Below, piece by piece: positions 14,358 to 22,905 of a stretch of 26,011 bases of DNA. The stretch comes from Oscillospiraceae bacterium. Lineage in GTDB: Bacteria; Bacillota_A; Clostridia; Oscillospirales; Oscillospiraceae. The notes beneath the pieces are model-generated. The model searched no databases, was not told where the DNA came from, and saw nothing but the letters and a program-made list of their open reading frames with translations. How positions within the stretch are numbered: position 1 is the first letter of the stretch; each line of letters starts with the position of its first letter. The position numbers were made by a program, and so were the translations under genes. The stretch covers positions 1-26,011 of the forward strand of contig JAFYLN010000055.1 in NCBI GenBank assembly GCA_017537045.1, read 5' to 3'.

Positions 14358-15191
14358 ATGAAACGCAACAGAGAAATCGTTAAAATCATCAAAACCCTGA
14401 TCATCGCATTGATCGCCGTGGCATTCGTCCTGCCCTTTGCGTGGATGGTCACCTCCTCCTTGAAGCAGACACGGGAAGTTTTCTCCCCCAACTGGCAGTG
14501 GCTGCCGGAAAAATTCCAGTGGAGCAACTACGCTGCTGTCTGGACGGATCCGGAAGTCAGCATGCTGCAGGCCTTCGGCAATACGGGATTCATCACCATC
14601 ATCAGCACCGTGGTGCAGCTGGCCATCTCTTCCCTGGCAGCCTATGCCTTTGCAAAGATCCGCTTCAAGGGCAAGGGCGTGGTATTCGGTATGTTCCTTT
14701 GCACCATGATGATGCCCACCGAGGTCACCATCGTTCCTCGTTTCATGCTGTTTAAGACCGTGGGTCTTTACAACAACCTCTGGGCTGTTATTTTGCCCCA
14801 TTTCTTCAACGCCAGCTCCATCTTCATGCTCCGCCAGTTCTATATGGGTCTGCCGGACGACCTGATGGAGGCCGCCAAGATCGACGGTGCTTCCCATCCC
14901 CAGATTTTCGGTCAGGTTCTGCTGCCCCTGACCAAGTCCGCCCTGATCTCCCTTGCCATGCTCAGCTTCATCTCCTGCTGGAATGAGTACATGACACCCC
15001 TGATCTTCCTTGCTAAAAAGAACCTGTACACCATTTCCCAGGTCATCCGCTGGTATATGCTGGACGACCTGCAGCGCTACGACCTGAATATGGCCGCTGC
15101 CACCAGTGCCATCATTCCGATTCTGATCCTGTTTGTTTTCTGTCAGAAGTATTTTGTGGAGGGTATCGCAACCTCCGGCGTCAAGGGTTAA
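14358..15191 (+). CDS. ABC sugar transporter permease 2 (CUT1, MalG/UgpE-like)
   Basis: A 277-residue membrane protein with about six transmembrane segments. It has the early LPFAWMVTSSLKQTREVF region typical of MalG-type permeases and the EAA loop LMEAAKIDGASHPQIFGQVL. It starts 17 bases after permease 1 with GGGGGT 8 bases before the ATG at 14358; a GTG two codons upstream is less well placed. It is the last gene before a strong terminator, so binding protein and permeases form a transcriptional block of their own. Confidence 0.95.
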   Translation: MKRNREIVKIIKTLIIALIAVAFVLPFAWMVTSSLKQTREVFSPNWQWLPEKFQWSNYAAVWTDPEVSMLQAFGNTGFITIISTVVQLAISSLAAYAFAKIRFKGKGVVFGMFLCTMMMPTEVTIVPRFMLFKTVGLYNNLWAVILPHFFNASSIFMLRQFYMGLPDDLMEAAKIDGASHPQIFGQVLLPLTKSALISLAMLSFISCWNEYMTPLIFLAKKNLYTISQVIRWYMLDDLQRYDLNMAAATSAIIPILILFVFCQKYFVEGIATSGVKG

Positions 15192-15199
15192 CGCTCAGC

Positions 15200-15238
15200 C
15201 GCCGCTGCTGCCGGCAACGGCAGCAGCGGCGTTTATTT
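15200..15238 (+). terminator. Strong Rho-independent terminator after the transporter genes
   Basis: A 14-bp perfect GC-rich stem CGCCGCTGCTGCCG / CGGCAGCAGCGGCG closed by a GCAA tetraloop (15214-15217), followed directly by TTTATTTT. It begins 8 bases after the permease stop and should end most transcripts, so the genes from 15299 on need their own promoter or depend on readthrough. Confidence 0.92.
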
Positions 15239-15252
15239 TGAAAAATACTGCA

Positions 15253-15276
15253 AAAATGCGCGTTTTATGATAAAAT
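15253..15276 (+). promoter_or_regulatory. Possible promoter/operator for the second catabolic unit
   Basis: Between the terminator and the next gene there is a LacI-like palindrome AAAATGC-GCGTTTT (15253-15266, 6 of 7 symmetric), then TATGATAAAAT, which holds possible -10 boxes (TATGAT or TAAAAT at 15271-15276). No good -35 box is visible. The palindrome differs from the two operators upstream, so it may be read by another LacI-family protein such as a CcpA-like regulator, or be chance. Confidence 0.4.
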
Positions 15277-15298
15277 GATCTCAATTGGAGGTATGAGG

Positions 15299-17056
15299 AT
15301 GAATACCGTTGGAACTCATAAATATCACGATGCAGACATCTGCGTCATCGGCGGCGGCATGAGCGGCCTGTGTGCGGCGGTCGCTGCGGCGCGCCACGGC
15401 GCAAAGGTGGTGCTGATGCAGGACCGTCCCGTGCTGGGCGGCAATGCGTCCAGTGAAAACAGAATGTACATCCGCGGTGCGACCTCCGCCGATCTGGAAT
15501 ACCGGGAAACCGGCATTCTGCAGGAGATCGAGCTGGAGAATATCTACCGAAACCCCACCATGAATTTCTCGGTCTGGGACACCGTGCTGTATCAGGCGGT
15601 TTTGCAGGAGGAGAATATCACTCTGCTGCTGAACTGCTCCTGCATGGGCTGTGAAATGGATGAGGAAAAAATCGCCTCCGTCACCGGCTGGCAGCTCAAT
15701 TCCTATACTTTCCATACCGTCAACGCGAAGATATTTATGGACTGCTCCGGCGACAGCATTCTTTCTGAGCTTTCCGGTGCGCCCTGCCGGGTGGGCCGGG
15801 AGGGACAGGCCGAATTTGATGAATACGGCGCACCGGAAACGGCCGACCGGTTCACCATGGGCTCCTCCTGCCTGATTCAGGCGCGGGAAACCGACCATCC
15901 CTGCACCTTTATCGCCCCCGAATGGGCCTACAAATATCCCGATGATGAGAGCATGTACCTGAAAAACCATGACATCATCGGCACCAAGGTCAATTTCTGG
16001 TGGATCGAGCTGGGCGGTGAAATGGACACCATCCACGATGCCCAGACCATCAATGAGGAACTGATCAAAACTGCCTACGGCGTGTGGGACCACATCAAGA
16101 ACCACGGCGACCACGGCATGGAGAACTGGGAGCTGGAATGGATCGGCTTCCTGCCCGGCAAGCGGGAAAGCCGCCGCTATGAGGGCGCGTACATCCTGAA
16201 CCAGCGGGATCTTGAGGAGGGACACCATTTTGAAGATACGGTGGCCTTCGGCGGCTGGACCATGGACAACCACTCCCCCAAGGGCTTCAAGTACATGGGC
16301 TATTCCTCCCGCCATATCAAGCCCAAGGTTCCCTATGAAATCCCCTTCCGCTGCCTGTATTCCGTTGCCGTGCCGAATCTGATGTTTGCAGGCCGCAACA
16401 TCAGTGCCACCCATATGGCCATGAGCTCCACCCGCATCATGGCCACCTGTTCCCTGCTGGGTCAGGCCGCAGGTACCGGCGCGGCACTGGCAATCGGGAA
16501 AAACTGCCTGCCTGCGGATATCACGAAGCTGCACATGGCACAGCTTCAGGAAATGCTTCACAATGACGGCTGCTACCTGCCCGGACTGCTTCGCACCGTC
16601 CGGGAGGACGATTTCCCGGAGCTGTCCGATGAAGAGGTTGCAATCCTCAGAAACGGCTGGGAGCGTCCCCACGAGGGAGTTCCCAACACGGTATCCATCC
16701 CTGACGGACAGCGGCTGGTCATGAAGCTGCGCGCACCCGGAAAGCAGCTGAGACTGGCGCTGGATCCCGATTTTTCAAGAAAGAGCATTACGGACGATTC
16801 CCGTTTTGCAAAATTTGCCATGCGCAGCCATCTGATGCTGGCGGACAAGCCTTTAAATATGCCCGCAAACCTGCTGCGCGGCTGCGAGATCTCCATTTTT
16901 ACCGCTTCCGGTGTTGTGGAAACGGTCAGTGTTGAAAACAACAGGGCTGCCCGCCTGTTCTTCCCGCTCCCTGCCGGTGCGGAAAGGATCGAGATTACAA
17001 AGCTGTGCTCCTGGGGAGGAGAAGCAGTTAAGTTCTTTGCCTGCGATATTATCTGA
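15299..17056 (+). CDS. FAD-dependent oxidoreductase (FAD_oxidored family), paralogue 2, with C-terminal extension
   Basis: A 585-residue flavoprotein with FAD fold GGGMSG (18-23), the family-specific LGGNASSENRMY (47-58) in place of the GGMAT seen in paralogue 1, a middle DCSGDSILSEL segment and the C-terminal FAGRNISATHMAMSSTRI with GQAAGTGAALA. After that signature comes an extra region of about 145 residues, rich in predicted beta strand, that paralogues 1, 3 and 4 lack. It may be a substrate- or carbohydrate-binding module. The ATG at 15299 has GGAGG 7 bases upstream. It is the first gene of a nine-gene run with no internal terminator. Substrate unknown; inferred to act on the imported sugar or its derivative. 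Confidence 0.88.
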   Translation: MNTVGTHKYHDADICVIGGGMSGLCAAVAAARHGAKVVLMQDRPVLGGNASSENRMYIRGATSADLEYRETGILQEIELENIYRNPTMNFSVWDTVLYQAVLQEENITLLLNCSCMGCEMDEEKIASVTGWQLNSYTFHTVNAKIFMDCSGDSILSELSGAPCRVGREGQAEFDEYGAPETADRFTMGSSCLIQARETDHPCTFIAPEWAYKYPDDESMYLKNHDIIGTKVNFWWIELGGEMDTIHDAQTINEELIKTAYGVWDHIKNHGDHGMENWELEWIGFLPGKRESRRYEGAYILNQRDLEEGHHFEDTVAFGGWTMDNHSPKGFKYMGYSSRHIKPKVPYEIPFRCLYSVAVPNLMFAGRNISATHMAMSSTRIMATCSLLGQAAGTGAALAIGKNCLPADITKLHMAQLQEMLHNDGCYLPGLLRTVREDDFPELSDEEVAILRNGWERPHEGVPNTVSIPDGQRLVMKLRAPGKQLRLALDPDFSRKSITDDSRFAKFAMRSHLMLADKPLNMPANLLRGCEISIFTASGVVETVSVENNRAARLFFPLPAGAERIEITKLCSWGGEAVKFFACDII

Positions 17057-17070
17057 TAGGAGTTTTTTCC

Positions 17071-17706
17071 ATGCGAATCAACCTCAACGGCCCAATTTTG
17101 ACCGCGCTGACCCGCACCTTTGATGCCATCGTGGTGACGGTGCTGTTTCTGCTGTGCTGCCTGCCGGTGTTTACCATGGGTGCGGCATGCTCTGCCATGT
17201 ATGCTGCCATGATCGCGCTGGCAGGTGATAGCTGCACCAGTGTGGTGCGCTGCTTCTTCGGGGCGTTCCGGGACAATTTCAAACAGGGTACCCTGCTGCT
17301 TATACCCGTCGTTCTGGTCGGCGCGGTGGTAGCCGTTGATATTGCGGTCTGCTGGGGTTTTGAAATGGAAGCAACGCTGCTGCTTGCCATCATGCAGGGT
17401 CTGACGGTCTTTTGCACCTGCCTGTACACGGCAATGAGCATTTATCTCTTTGCAGGCGTTGCTGTCTACCGCGTCACGTGGAAGCAGGCGCTTGCCAACG
17501 GGCTCTTCTGGTGTTTCAGGAAGCTCCCGGCCACAGCCGGCCTTGTGCTGCTGTCCACCGCCATGGTGGTTTCGGTTGTCATTTTGTGGTTCTTTGCCTT
17601 TCCGGTGATGGTTCTCTGCCTGTATTGGCAGGCAAAGCTGCTGCGAAAGGTCTTTGAACTGGAAGAGCCCAAGAAACACCACGAAGAAGAGATCGACTAT
17701 TCCTGA
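17071..17706 (+). CDS. YesL-family (DUF624) membrane protein
   Basis: A 211-residue membrane protein with about four or five hydrophobic segments (for example VVTVLFLLCCLPVFTMGAAC early and a pair of long ones near 160-200), plus a charged tail EEPKKHHEEEIDYS. The N-terminal pattern of a short soluble start, then LCCLPVFTMG and AMYAAMIALAG, is typical of YesL proteins, which are encoded beside CUT1 sugar transporters in Firmicutes and whose role is not established. It starts 14 bases after the preceding gene with AGGAG 8 bases before the ATG. It is probably an accessory to the uptake system, though separated from it by a terminator. Confidence 0.85.
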   Translation: MRINLNGPILTALTRTFDAIVVTVLFLLCCLPVFTMGAACSAMYAAMIALAGDSCTSVVRCFFGAFRDNFKQGTLLLIPVVLVGAVVAVDIAVCWGFEMEATLLLAIMQGLTVFCTCLYTAMSIYLFAGVAVYRVTWKQALANGLFWCFRKLPATAGLVLLSTAMVVSVVILWFFAFPVMVLCLYWQAKLLRKVFELEEPKKHHEEEIDYS

Positions 17707-17721
17707 CAGGAGGTGATCCGG

Positions 17722-19386
17722 ATGCCCTATACCATTGGTCTGGACTTTGGTTCCCTGTCCTGCCGGGGCGTTCTGGCGGATGTGAAAAGCGGCCGCATCG
17801 CCGCAGAAGCGGAATTTGCATATCCCCACAGGATCCTGACGGATGCCCTGCCTGATGGCACGCCCCTTTCCGGTGACTGGTGTTTGCAGCATCCGGGCGA
17901 TTACCTCGCCGCGCTGGATCATATTTTACCGGCATTGCTGCGCAAAAGCGGGATTGCTTCCGATGCGGTCATCGGCATCGGTGTGGATTTCACAGCCAGC
18001 ACCGTGATGGCTGTGGATGAAAACTTCCGTCCCCTGTGCGAAACCTACCCCTCCCGCCCTCATGCGTGGCCGAAGCTCTGGAAGCACCACGGCGCCCGGA
18101 AGCAGGCAGAAAAGCTGACAGCCCTCTGCAAGGCGCAGGCTCCACAGTATCTTGCGTGGTACGGCGGAAAAATCTCCCCGGAATCCCTGACAGCGAAGGT
18201 GCTGCAGGTATTCGAGGAGGATCCGGAAATATTCCGGAAAGCCCACAGCTTTGTCGAAGCCATGGACTACATCACAAGCCTGCTCTGCGGTAAGGCGGTT
18301 TTCGGTGCCAGCGCTGCCGTGGCAAAAGCCATGTACAGCGCAGGCTGCGGATACCCCGGCGCTGACTTTTTTGGCGCGTACCATCCGTCCCTGGGGAAGC
18401 TGCCGGAGGAAAAGCTGGCAGGACGGTATGAACATGCGGATATCGCCGCACCCTGGGAAAAAGCGGGCAGCCTCTGCCCCGAAATGGCGGCGCGGTTCGG
18501 CCTGAAAGCCGGAATTGCCGTGTCCGCACCCCAGATGGATGCCTATGCAGCCATGCCCGGTATCGGCATTGCAAAGCCGGGGGTGATGCTGCTGGTGGTG
18601 GGAACCTCCACCGGCATCATGCTGCTGAGTAAAGAGAAAAAATGCGTGGAGGGTGTGACGGCATGCCTTCCCGATACCTATTATCCGGGGCTGTGGGGCT
18701 ACGGCTCCGGTCAGGCCAGCGTGGGCGATGCCTTCGGCTGGTTTGTGGAAAATTGTGTGCCGGAAGCGTATCGCCAGGCAGCGCAGCAGCGGAAGCTGTC
18801 ATTGCATCAATATCTGACAGAGCTGGCGGCCACCCTCAGACCCGGGGAAAGCGGCCTGCTGGCGCTGGATTGGCTGGGCGGCAACCGCTCCTGCCTTGGA
18901 AATCCCAGTCTCAGCGGTCTGGTTCTGGGTCTGACGCTGCAAACAAAACCGGAGCATATTTACCGCGCCCTGCTGGAAGCCACCGCCTTCGGTGCGCGCG
19001 TCATTGTGGAAGCCTACCGGCAGGCCGGCGTTCCGGTGGAGGAAATCCGGGTCTGCGGCGGTATCGCCAATAAAAATCCGCTGATGATGCAGATTTACGC
19101 GGACGTTCTGGGGCTTCCCCTTATGGTAAGCCGCTGCACGCAGGCACCGGCGCTGGGTGCGGCTATTTATGCGGCTGCCGCAGCGGGTGTGGGGGATATT
19201 TTTGAAATGGTGCAGACCATGAGCAACCGGAGCTGCACGGTTTACGAACCTGATTCTGCCCACCGGGATGTATACAACAGCCTGTTTCGTGAGTACCGGC
19301 GCCTGCACGACTGTTTCGGCAGGGGCGAAAATACGGTGATGGAGCGGCTGCGGGCAATTGCCCAGAAAGAGAGGGAAACCCTGTGA
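17722..19386 (+). CDS. FGGY-family carbohydrate kinase, ribulokinase (AraB)-like
   Basis: A 554-residue ATP-dependent sugar kinase. N-terminal phosphate loop YTIGLDFGSLSCRGVLAD (3-20), then GVDFTASTVMAVDE (87-100) and HAWPKLWKHHGA (114-125). The last two are characteristic of the ribulokinase branch rather than xylulokinase or glycerol kinase. The C-terminal ATP-binding part has CGGIANKNPLMMQIYADVLG and TQAPALGAAI. The expected reaction is phosphorylation of a ketopentose or related ketose at the terminal hydroxyl. No araA or araD lies nearby, so the substrate need not be L-ribulose. The ATG at 17722 has AGGAGG 8 bases upstream. Its stop overlaps the GTG start of the next kinase, indicating tight coupling. 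Confidence 0.9.
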   Translation: MPYTIGLDFGSLSCRGVLADVKSGRIAAEAEFAYPHRILTDALPDGTPLSGDWCLQHPGDYLAALDHILPALLRKSGIASDAVIGIGVDFTASTVMAVDENFRPLCETYPSRPHAWPKLWKHHGARKQAEKLTALCKAQAPQYLAWYGGKISPESLTAKVLQVFEEDPEIFRKAHSFVEAMDYITSLLCGKAVFGASAAVAKAMYSAGCGYPGADFFGAYHPSLGKLPEEKLAGRYEHADIAAPWEKAGSLCPEMAARFGLKAGIAVSAPQMDAYAAMPGIGIAKPGVMLLVVGTSTGIMLLSKEKKCVEGVTACLPDTYYPGLWGYGSGQASVGDAFGWFVENCVPEAYRQAAQQRKLSLHQYLTELAATLRPGESGLLALDWLGGNRSCLGNPSLSGLVLGLTLQTKPEHIYRALLEATAFGARVIVEAYRQAGVPVEEIRVCGGIANKNPLMMQIYADVLGLPLMVSRCTQAPALGAAIYAAAAAGVGDIFEMVQTMSNRSCTVYEPDSAHRDVYNSLFREYRRLHDCFGRGENTVMERLRAIAQKERETL

Positions 19387-20315
19387 TCTATACACTGACA
19401 CTGAATCCTGCCATGGATAAAACCGTGGTGATCGAAAATTTCACCGCCGGAAGTGTCAACCGTATCCAGTCCCTGCGGGTGGATGTAGGCGGCAAAGGCA
19501 TCAACGTGTCCAAATGCCTGAAAAGTCTTGGCTGCAGCAGTACGGCGGCGGCATTCTGGGGCGGGGCAGCGGGGCAGCGGGGCATCGACTTCCTGTGCGA
19601 AAACGGAATCGGCTCCCTTGCGGTGCTGGCCGCTGAGGATACCCGCACCAATCTGAAAATCATCGACCCTGTGCGCCATGAAAATACCGACATCAACGAG
19701 CCGGGTCCCACCATTACGGAGGAGAATCTGGCAGAACTGGTCGGGAAGCTGGATGGGGCGATTACAGCCGGGGATATTCTCATTCTCTCCGGTTCGATCC
19801 CCAAGGGCTGCAAAAGCACCATCTACCGGGATCTGATCCTGCGCTATCAGCAAAAGGGTGCAAAGGTCTACTTAGATGCCGACGGGGAGAATTTCCGCCA
19901 TGGCATCACCGCCGCCCCGGCGCTGATCAAGCCGAATATCGACGAGCTGAACCGCCATCTGGGCACGGAATTGAAAGAAATCTCTGAAATTGCCGGTGCT
20001 GCCCGGGCGTTTCTGGAGCAAGGCATTGCAGAAGTGGTGGTGTCTTTGGGCGCGGACGGTGCGCTTCTGGTAAAAAAGGATGTGTGCCTGAAGGCGGACG
20101 GCCTGCAGGTTCCCGTGCGCAGCACCGTCGGTGCGGGAGATTCCATGGTAGCCGCCCTTGCCTTTGGCGCGCAGCAGGGCCTGACGGATAAGCAGCGGTT
20201 AAAGCTGGCGATTGCCATCAGCGCGGCTTCGGTCATGTGCTCCGGCACCCAGGCACCGGAAGCGGAGCAAATCGAAAAACTTTACCATCAGGTAACGATC
20301 AGGGAGGTAAACTGA
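19383..20315 (+). CDS. PfkB-family kinase, 1-phosphofructokinase / tagatose-6-phosphate kinase type
   Basis: A 310-residue kinase of the FruK/LacC branch. It has the N-terminal signature MIYTLTLNPAMDKTV, the substrate loop GGKGINVSKCLKSLG (36-50), KPNIDEL (183-189) and the C-terminal anion hole STVGAGDSMVAAL with Asp253 as the likely catalytic base. This branch adds a second phosphate to a phosphorylated ketose to give a bisphosphate for aldol cleavage. The GTG start at 19383 overlaps the TGA of the FGGY kinase by four bases (GTGA), so the two kinases are probably made together and act in sequence. No aldolase lies in the window, so cleavage would rely on a gene elsewhere. Confidence 0.9.
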   Translation: MIYTLTLNPAMDKTVVIENFTAGSVNRIQSLRVDVGGKGINVSKCLKSLGCSSTAAAFWGGAAGQRGIDFLCENGIGSLAVLAAEDTRTNLKIIDPVRHENTDINEPGPTITEENLAELVGKLDGAITAGDILILSGSIPKGCKSTIYRDLILRYQQKGAKVYLDADGENFRHGITAAPALIKPNIDELNRHLGTELKEISEIAGAARAFLEQGIAEVVVSLGADGALLVKKDVCLKADGLQVPVRSTVGAGDSMVAALAFGAQQGLTDKQRLKLAIAISAASVMCSGTQAPEAEQIEKLYHQVTIREVN

Positions 20316-20316
20316 T

Positions 20317-21567
20317 ATGAAAGCAAAAGCAGTACGGCTGCACGGAGCAGGAGATCTCCGTCTGGATGAATTTGAACTGCCCGAGATCACCGATGACGAA
20401 ATTCTTGTAAAGGTTATTTCCGATTCTGTTTGCATGTCCACCTACAAGTGCGCGATTCTGGGTGAAAACCACAAGCGCGTCCACAAGGATGTGGCGGAGC
20501 ATCCCGCCATCATGGGTCATGAATTTGCGGGAGAGATCGTGCAGGTGGGCAAGAACCATCAGGATAAATTCAAGCCCGGCATGCGTTTTGCCCAGCAGCC
20601 CGCCCTGAACTACAAGGGTACCATGTGGAGCCCCGGCTATTCCTATGAATTTTTCGGCGGCGCAGCCACCTACTGCATCATCCCGGCGGAAGTCATGGAG
20701 CTGGGCTGCCTGATGGAATACAAGGGCAAGGCATTCTATGAATCCTCTCTGGCAGAGCCTATGAGCTGCTGCATCGGTGCCTTCCATGCCAGCTATCACA
20801 CCAAGATGGGTGTCTATCATCATGAGATGGGCATTAAGGAGGGCGGCAAGATGGCTATGCTGGCAGCAGCCGGCCCCATGGGTCTGGGCTGTATTGCCTA
20901 TGCCCTGTGCTGTGACCGCCGTCCCGGCACCATCGTGGTCACCGATATCGACCAGAACCGTCTGAACCGGGCGGAGCAGCTTTTCCGCCAGCAGGCGATT
21001 GATGCGGGCATTGAACTGCATTTTGTCAATACCCGGGGTATGGAAAATCCTGCCGCATACCTGAAAGATCTGGTGGGCGGTGCCGGCTTCGACGATGTGT
21101 TCTCCTTTGCGCCCATTTCCGCCGTGGTGGAGCTGGCCAGCGATATCGCAGGCCGTGACTGCTGCCTGAACTTCTTTGCAGGCCCCACGGACACCAAATT
21201 CAGCGCCAAGCTCAATTACTATGACATTCACTACAACTCCACCCACGTCATGGGCACCACCGGCGGCAATACCGATGATCTGGTGGAATCTTTGAAGCTC
21301 AGTGAGGCAGGGCTGCTGAATCCTGCGGTCATGGTGACCCATGTGGGCGGTCTGGACTGCTGCGCCGAAGTGACCTTAAATCAGCCCAAGCTGCCCGGCG
21401 GCAAGAAGCTGATCTATACCCATATCGAAATGCCTTTGACTGCCATTGAAGATTTCCGCGCCAAATCATCAGAGGATCCCCGCTTTGCAGGTCTTGCAGA
21501 CATCTGCGAAGCAAACCGGAACCTGTGGTGTCCTGAAGCAGAGGAATATCTGCTGGCAAACTGGTAA
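20317..21567 (+). CDS. Zinc-dependent medium-chain dehydrogenase, L-sorbose-1-phosphate reductase-like
   Basis: A 416-residue alcohol dehydrogenase-like enzyme. The catalytic zinc site is suggested by Cys39 and GHEFAGEIVQVG (His68, Glu69). A dinucleotide fold is present around AAAGPMGLGCIA. The usual four-cysteine structural zinc loop is not seen. Overall length and the AEPMSCCIGAFH segment recall the SorE type, which reduces sorbose 1-phosphate to glucitol 6-phosphate with NAD(P)H. The substrate here is probably a phosphorylated ketose or polyol, fitting the two upstream kinases, but this is inference. It begins 1 base after the kinase stop with GGGAGG 9 bases before the ATG. Confidence 0.8.
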   Translation: MKAKAVRLHGAGDLRLDEFELPEITDDEILVKVISDSVCMSTYKCAILGENHKRVHKDVAEHPAIMGHEFAGEIVQVGKNHQDKFKPGMRFAQQPALNYKGTMWSPGYSYEFFGGAATYCIIPAEVMELGCLMEYKGKAFYESSLAEPMSCCIGAFHASYHTKMGVYHHEMGIKEGGKMAMLAAAGPMGLGCIAYALCCDRRPGTIVVTDIDQNRLNRAEQLFRQQAIDAGIELHFVNTRGMENPAAYLKDLVGGAGFDDVFSFAPISAVVELASDIAGRDCCLNFFAGPTDTKFSAKLNYYDIHYNSTHVMGTTGGNTDDLVESLKLSEAGLLNPAVMVTHVGGLDCCAEVTLNQPKLPGGKKLIYTHIEMPLTAIEDFRAKSSEDPRFAGLADICEANRNLWCPEAEEYLLANW

Positions 21568-21576
21568 GGAGGAAAC

Positions 21577-22905
21577 ATGATGGAAATGTTCCGAAAGCCC
21601 TATCCTGAAAACTATGATGTGATCGTAGCAGGCGGCGGCCCCGCAGGTATTGCGGCGGCTGTTTCTGCGGCGCGGCAGGGTGCAAAAACTGCACTGGTGG
21701 AGCGCTACGGCATTCTTGGCGGCATGCTTACCTCCGGCCATGTGCAGCCCATCCTCGGCCGCGCAGAGGGACGTACCATGTATGACGAGATCGTGGCGCT
21801 TCTGACCGAAGGCCATGAGGATGCACCGAAGATGGTTACCCGCAACGGCAGTGAGATCGGCTTCGATCTGGAGGAGGCCAAGTACCGCCTTTTGAAGCTG
21901 TGCGTGGAGAGCGGCGTTTATGTGTATCTGCAGACGGCGGTTGCCGATATTCTGAAAGAGGAGAACCGCATCACCGGCCTGAAGATCTGCACCCCCACGG
22001 GTCTTTGCAGCATTTATGCGCCCGTGGTGGTGGATTCCACCGGTGACGGTTTCGTGGCGGCGCTGGCCGGCGCACCTTTTGAAATGGGACGTACGTCTGA
22101 TGGCCGCTGCCAGCCGGTCACACTGGAATTTACGGTGGACAACGTGGATGAATCCATCGGCATCACCGCTTGGGGCGGCTCCGATCCCGTGACGCTGCCC
22201 GACGGCACCCGCTACAGCGATGCCTGCAAGGCAGCCAATGCCCGGGGCGAGCTGCCTGAAAATGTGACCATCGTCCGGCTCCACCGGACGGCAAACCCTG
22301 GAGAACGGAACGTCAACGCCACCCAGGTCAACGGACGCGACAGCCTGAGTGTGGAGGGCATCGTGGAAGCGGAGCTGCTGCTGCGCCGGCAGGTGCAGCC
22401 CATTATGGAATTTCTGCGCAAAACTGCTCCCGGCTTCCAACATGCACGGGTCAAATCCTCTGCCAGCACGCTGGGCGTGCGGGAGACACGCCGCTTCGTG
22501 GGCGAGTATGTGCTTTCCGATTCGGATGTGGAGACCGGTGCCAGATTTGAGGATGTGGTGGTGCACAAGGCATGGTTTCTGATTGATATTCACAATCCTG
22601 CCGGCGGCGGTCAGGCAGAAAAACGCGCCCAGCCGGCAACGCCCTACGACATCCCCTACCGCTGCCTGGTTCCCCAGAAGATCGATGGCCTGCTGCTGTC
22701 GGGCCGCAATATCTCCGGTACCCACCGGGCGCATGCCTCCTACCGCGTCATGGGCGTAGCCATGGCCACTGGTCAGGCAGCCGGTACGGCGGCGGCGCTG
22801 TGTGCCCGCGAAGGCTGCACCCCCCGGAAACTGGACTACCGTAAGGTACAGAAAGCACTGGGCGATTACGGAACCCGGCTTTTCGCGGAAGATCAGGAGG
22901 GATAA
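21577..22905 (+). CDS. FAD-dependent oxidoreductase (FAD_oxidored family), paralogue 3
   Basis: A 442-residue flavoprotein with FAD fold GGGPAG (19-24), VERYGILGGMLTSGHV (47-62), the middle DSTGDGFVAALAG contact, and the C-terminal LLSGRNISGTHRAHASYRVM and GQAAGTAAALC. It has the same architecture as paralogues 1 and 4. Between the two FAD regions lies the family's substrate domain (TLGVRETRRFVGEYVL). The double ATG leaves two possible starts; 21580 has the better spacing (7 bases) to GGAGG, 21577 only 4. It lies 9 bases after the zinc dehydrogenase and shares one base with the next gene (TAATG), so it is firmly in the operon. Confidence 0.88.
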   Translation: MMEMFRKPYPENYDVIVAGGGPAGIAAAVSAARQGAKTALVERYGILGGMLTSGHVQPILGRAEGRTMYDEIVALLTEGHEDAPKMVTRNGSEIGFDLEEAKYRLLKLCVESGVYVYLQTAVADILKEENRITGLKICTPTGLCSIYAPVVVDSTGDGFVAALAGAPFEMGRTSDGRCQPVTLEFTVDNVDESIGITAWGGSDPVTLPDGTRYSDACKAANARGELPENVTIVRLHRTANPGERNVNATQVNGRDSLSVEGIVEAELLLRRQVQPIMEFLRKTAPGFQHARVKSSASTLGVRETRRFVGEYVLSDSDVETGARFEDVVVHKAWFLIDIHNPAGGGQAEKRAQPATPYDIPYRCLVPQKIDGLLLSGRNISGTHRAHASYRVMGVAMATGQAAGTAAALCAREGCTPRKLDYRKVQKALGDYGTRLFAEDQEG

